From: Marinirhabdus gelatinilytica
GTDB lineage: Bacteria; Bacteroidota; Bacteroidia; Flavobacteriales; Flavobacteriaceae
NCBI RefSeq assembly: GCF_003353425.1
Contig: NZ_QRAO01000005.1
Span: 62,001-126,000 of the forward strand
Direction of reading: 5' to 3'
Length of the DNA: 64,000 bases
The notes below the pieces were generated by a model that was given only the letters and a program-made list of their open reading frames with translations, did no database searches and was not told the origin of the DNA. The position numbers were made by a program, and so were the translations under genes. Below, one piece after another: positions 61,012-64,000 of the stretch (within the stretch, counting starts at the first letter, position 1; each line of letters starts with the position of its first letter).

Positions 61012-62460
61012 TTATTCTTTGATCACTTTTTTCGAAACCGAAACACCTGTTTTACTGGCAAGAGTAACAATGTAAACACCTTGGGAAAGACTGGCTACTG
61101 GCACTTCTCCTTTTGTTTCGGCAATAGGTAAAGACAATACTTTTTTTCCTAGAGTATCAAATACAGACAATAACTCAAATTCAGTTTTTGAGGCCGAAAC
61201 ATCGAAATGCAACTTATTTTGTTGAACTGTAACAAAAATTTCTTTTGCCGTAGCCTCATGTACCGAAAGAAGTTCATTTCCTTTAGCGGTTTCAATTAAA
61301 AACTCTGCACAAAGCTTTGTAAATTTTGTTGCGTGGGATGCCGTTCCAGTAACCGAAAAGGTATCGTTAGACGTATGGATGTTTCCGTTGTGTTGCCCAA
61401 AACTGGCCTCGAATGGAAAGGACGCCATATATCCTTCGGCCGTCCAGCTTGCGTGGTCCGAACAGCCGTAGTTACACAAGGAGGTACCGTATGTGATCTG
61501 GTGGTCTCCAGTAGCATTGTAGTGGTCCATCAAATCCATAAAAAATGTATTCAAATTGGCATTTGTAAAGTCGGAAATCAATGAAACATCAGTCGCCGAA
61601 CCATTAAAAAGAGTCATATCAAACTGTCCCACGGCAATAACATTTACATTGTTCGAGGCATATTCTTCCGCTATTTCAGCAGAACCTACCAGACCTATTT
61701 CTTCGGCTGCATAGGCCATCACCTCGATGGTTCGCTTAGGAACAAAACCAATTTCAAACAATGCACGTGTTGCTTCAGTTATTGTGGCAATACCCGATGC
61801 ATCATCGTCTGCGCCAGGGGCATTGTTGTTACCTTGGTTTGAGGTAGAGTCTAGGTGACCTCCCACTACAACAAACTCCTCTGGAGTTTCAGAGCCAGCT
61901 ATGGTCATTATTACCGATGGCATATTTGTATTTGTATGGTTAAATAGCCTCACACTCACATCGTTCCTATTGTATTGTGCGGCCATAGATTCCCATTTAA
62001 CTTTAAGGTCCTGGGCCGCTTGTATCGCTTCGGGTCTTGTATGGAACCTGGTTCCATACGCCTGCAACTCCAAGATATGGTCTTCAATATTCTGGACATT
62101 TATAACCTCTAATACCTCTGCTACGGTAGCATCCTCTGTTATGGTGAACGGCATTAGGTTTTCAGTATTTATAGCACCTTGTCTGCCCAATGCTGCTAAA
62201 GCATCAGTTTTTGAGGCCTTAAACATATACCCTGGCCCATGGACCAAGATACGGTCGTGCAATTTATGGGCTGCGGCTGGGGTCATTAAAACAGCCGCCT
62301 CGTTACCTTTGGTTGCCAAAATCTGGATTCCGTTAGGGATGTCTTTTTCTAATGCTTTTGCATCCACAACATTCATTGTTGCATAGAATGTATCGTTATT
62401 TTGTGCAAGTCCGCAGACTGAAAAAGCGATAAAGAGGAAACTTAGCAGTAAATTTTTCAT
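61012..62460 (-). CDS. Secreted M28 family aminopeptidase with T9SS sorting domain
   Basis: A 482-residue secreted zinc peptidase. MKNLLLSFLFIAFSVCGLAQ is the signal peptide. The di-zinc site is readable: VVGGHLDST (His), PGADDDASGIAT (bridging Asp), YAAEEIGLVGS (catalytic Glu), and CSDHASW (His). The last ~70 residues (SVFDTLGKKVLSL, SQGVYIVTLASKTGVSVSKKVIKE) form a type A T9SS domain. Between signal and catalytic domain is a propeptide of about 130 residues. It probably feeds extracellular peptides to the cell. Confidence 0.92.
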   Translation of the reverse strand: MKNLLLSFLFIAFSVCGLAQNNDTFYATMNVVDAKALEKDIPNGIQILATKGNEAAVLMTPAAAHKLHDRILVHGPGYMFKASKTDALAALGRQGAINTENLMPFTITEDATVAEVLEVINVQNIEDHILELQAYGTRFHTRPEAIQAAQDLKVKWESMAAQYNRNDVSVRLFNHTNTNMPSVIMTIAGSETPEEFVVVGGHLDSTSNQGNNNAPGADDDASGIATITEATRALFEIGFVPKRTIEVMAYAAEEIGLVGSAEIAEEYASNNVNVIAVGQFDMTLFNGSATDVSLISDFTNANLNTFFMDLMDHYNATGDHQITYGTSLCNYGCSDHASWTAEGYMASFPFEASFGQHNGNIHTSNDTFSVTGTASHATKFTKLCAEFLIETAKGNELLSVHEATAKEIFVTVQQNKLHFDVSASKTEFELLSVFDTLGKKVLSLPIAETKGEVPVASLSQGVYIVTLASKTGVSVSKKVIKE

Positions 62461-62535
62461 AATAATTTTTTAGTGCCACAAAAGTAGTCATTACATACGT
62501 ATCTAATTGAAGAAAATAACTTCACTACAGTATTT

Positions 62536-62559
62536 AACTTTCAAATAATTTTGAAAGTT
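62536..62559. promoter_or_regulatory. Operator-like inverted repeat before the GbsR gene
   Basis: AACTTTCAAA, spacer TAAT, TTTGAAAGTT: a perfect 10-bp inverted repeat. Its right arm contains the -33 TTTG of the promoter that follows. The inner core TTTCAA-N6-TTGAAA recurs in front of the next gene at 63195-63212. Confidence 0.75.
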
Positions 62560-62579
62560 TAAAATTTATTATATATTTG
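62550..62579 (+). promoter_or_regulatory. Promoter of the GbsR gene
   Basis: TTTG (62550-62553), spacer of 18, TATATTTG (62572-62579), a complete Bacteroidota promoter; only four bases lie between the -7 element and the ATG, so the transcript should be leaderless. Confidence 0.75.
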
Positions 62580-62583
62580 TGCT

Positions 62584-63087
62584 ATGGAATTACAAGAAGC
62601 AAAAGAGAAGTTTATAAGTACTTGGGGCACCTTGGGCTCACTTTGGGGTATCAATAAAGCAATGGCACAAATACACGCACTTTTATTTATATCGCCCAAC
62701 CCACTTTCCATGGAAGATATTATGGAAGCACTTGAAATCTCCCGCGGAAATGCCAGTATGAACCTACGTGGGCTTATGGACTGGGGCATTGTGTACAAAG
62801 TAAATGTACCCGGTGAGCGAAAGGAATTTTTCACCAGCGAGAAAGATGTTACCGAACTCTCTCGCCAAATCGCCAAGGAACGCAGCCGCAGGGAGTTACA
62901 GCCCACCATAAAAATTTTGAAAGAAGTTTCCAGTATTGAGGACGACGGTACAGCCGCCACCAAAGAATTTATAAAACAGACCAAAGCCATGCACGATCTG
63001 GCCGATACGGCAGATACTATGATGAACCGGATCGTAAGCCAGGAACAGAACTGGATTACAAAAACCCTGGTTAAGTTCTTGAAATAA
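62584..63087 (+). CDS. GbsR/MarR family transcriptional regulator
   Basis: A 167-residue winged-helix regulator. The helix-turn-helix is at about 40-75 (SMEDIMEALEISRGNASMNLRGLMDWGIVYKV), with the wing in PGERKEFFTSE, and a C-terminal helical dimer part follows. The motif ISRGNAS and the N-terminal STWGTLGSLWGINKAMAQIHALLF are characteristic of the GbsR-like group of Bacteroidota. A perfect inverted repeat overlaps its own promoter, and a matching one lies before the next gene, so it probably represses both. The ligand is unknown. Confidence 0.9.
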   Translation: MELQEAKEKFISTWGTLGSLWGINKAMAQIHALLFISPNPLSMEDIMEALEISRGNASMNLRGLMDWGIVYKVNVPGERKEFFTSEKDVTELSRQIAKERSRRELQPTIKILKEVSSIEDDGTAATKEFIKQTKAMHDLADTADTMMNRIVSQEQNWITKTLVKFLK

Positions 63088-63194
63088 CCCTCTCAGCACC
63101 GCTCGCATTGCGAATTTACACCCAAAGGCCATAAGAGTGCTGAAAAGACCATAATAAACAAATGGAGTTCACTCCCTTTTAATTTGAATTAATA

Positions 63195-63212
63195 TTTCAA
63201 TATTTTTTGAAA
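63195..63212. promoter_or_regulatory. Second operator-like inverted repeat
   Basis: TTTCAA, spacer TATTTT, TTGAAA: the same 18-bp layout as the core of the site at 62536-62559, placed 16 bases before the membrane protein ATG. Confidence 0.65.
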
Positions 63213-63228
63213 CTTTAAAATAATCGAA

Positions 63229-63663
63229 ATGAAACAAAATTTTCTACACATCCTTTTACTTCTTGCAGGAATTGGGCAAATCTTCACTGCAGTTGTATAT
63301 CCATTGGTACGGTATAAAGTATTGCTTTGGTTCACAGACCTAAAAAAACTGACACCTCTAAATGAAGCCATTGCAAAAATTTATGGCTACTACATCCAAG
63401 GCATAAATTTTTGCATGGGATTGCTATCAGTTATGCTCCCCAGCGAATTGCTCCGTCCTACTTCTCTTTCAATTGCAGTTGTTGGGTTTATGGCAATGTA
63501 TTGGATTGGCCGGATATCATTTCAGTTAAAGGACTACTCCTTTAAGGAGCTCTCAAAGAACAAACATTTCAAAAAAGGTGTTTGGGGAATGAATCTCCTC
63601 ATAAGCTTCTTCGCACTCACCTATTCAATTTTATTTCTCAACCTTTTAATTCAATCTATATGA
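63229..63663 (+). CDS. Four-segment membrane protein
   Basis: A 144-residue hydrophobic protein with four membrane segments (LLLLAGIGQIFTAVVYPLV, GYYIQGINFCMGLLSVMLP, SIAVVGFMAMYWIGRISFQL, GMNLLISFFALTYSILFL). I do not recognise a family with confidence. Its stop codon overlaps the next start (ATGA at 63660-63663), so it is coupled to the epimerase gene. The operator-like repeat upstream suggests control by the GbsR-type regulator. Confidence 0.75.
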   Translation: MKQNFLHILLLLAGIGQIFTAVVYPLVRYKVLLWFTDLKKLTPLNEAIAKIYGYYIQGINFCMGLLSVMLPSELLRPTSLSIAVVGFMAMYWIGRISFQLKDYSFKELSKNKHFKKGVWGMNLLISFFALTYSILFLNLLIQSI

Positions 63664-64000
63664 AAACTTTAGTGATTGCTGGCGGAAGTGGGTTTCTTGG
63701 AAATATCCTTATAAACCATTTCAAGAATAAGGTTCAAAACATATATATCCTATCTCGCTCTCCGAAGAAAAATTTTGAAAATGTAACGCACCTTATCTGG
63801 GATGCGGAAACGAGAGATATCTGGACACAAGTTCTTGAAGGTGCCGATGTTCTTATAAACCTCACAGGCAAATCGGTTGATTGCCGATATAACGAAAGGA
63901 ATAAAAAACTGATATTAAATTCAAGAGTTAACAGCACCAATATTTTGGGCAAAGTAATTTCAGAATGCAAACATCCCCCAAAGATCTGGCTAAACTCTTC
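63660..64000 (+). CDS. TIGR01777-type NAD-dependent epimerase/dehydratase family protein, partial
   Basis: The visible 113 codons from the ATG at 63660 form the N-terminal Rossmann fold of the YfcH/TIGR01777 group: MKTLVIAGGSGFLGNILINH has the GxxGxxG loop, and ADVLINLTGKSVDCRYNERN is the diagnostic NLxGxSVxxRY motif of that family. The rest lies beyond the edge. The substrate is unknown. It is translationally coupled to the membrane protein gene. Confidence 0.88.
   Translation, partial: MKTLVIAGGSGFLGNILINHFKNKVQNIYILSRSPKKNFENVTHLIWDAETRDIWTQVLEGADVLINLTGKSVDCRYNERNKKLILNSRVNSTNILGKVISECKHPPKIWLNS

Overview
The window is chromosomal DNA of a member of the Flavobacteriaceae (Bacteroidota), genus not resolved. 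The signs are gliding genes (gldA, gldB, gldC), type IX secretion (T9SS) C-terminal sorting domains on three secreted proteins, a SusC-type domain, GbsR-type and ECF sigma regulators, TAnnTTTG promoter elements with no strong Shine-Dalgarno sequences, and PST-rich REP-like palindromes typical of the family. No rRNA, tRNA, CRISPR array, prophage or intact insertion sequence was seen.

Left part (1-12.2 kb, minus strand): the division and cell wall (dcw) cluster, read as mraZ, rsmH, ftsL-like, ftsI, murE, mraY, murD, a four-helix-bundle gene, ftsW, murG and murC (cut by the window edge). MurE has the DNPR motif of meso-diaminopimelate ligases. A promoter overlapped by three 10-bp-spaced TACCACT boxes, the likely MraZ operator, lies in front of mraZ. 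Small palindromes and REP-like pieces sit between several of the genes, and murG seems to lack an ordinary start codon.

12.4-25.7 kb: an alpha/beta hydrolase, engB, gldB-gldC, nadE, a response regulator with an altered phosphorylation site, a DnaG primase that has lost all zinc ligands, an ECF sigma/anti-sigma pair with an outer-membrane-type protein, a polyprenyl synthase, and a large phosphodiesterase-TPR-sulfotransferase fusion preceded by an overlapping 48-codon gene.

25.7-41.4 kb: a T9SS cargo protein, rlmN, a T9SS serine protease, queA, aroA, a small membrane protein, a MazG-like hydrolase, three DUF3857/transglutaminase-like paralogues, dtd, rsgA and a DAHP synthase/chorismate mutase. 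The last is preceded by what looks like a complete transcription attenuator: a 14-residue leader peptide with Phe-Trp-Trp-His-His, an antiterminator pairing and a terminator.

41.4-64 kb: gldA, a PaiB-like protein, a lipoprotein, mpl, a TPR protein, a 2115-residue alpha-2-macroglobulin with a SusC-like domain at the bait position, a DoxX-like protein, a DUF4136 lipoprotein, obg, adk, purK-purE, a broken GIY-YIG gene, an M3 peptidase, a lipoprotein, an M28 T9SS peptidase, and a GbsR regulator with two downstream genes that share an operator-like inverted repeat.

The least explained signal is a set of degenerate tandem repeats, all with a 7-bp period but with different unit sequences, in nine intergenic regions.
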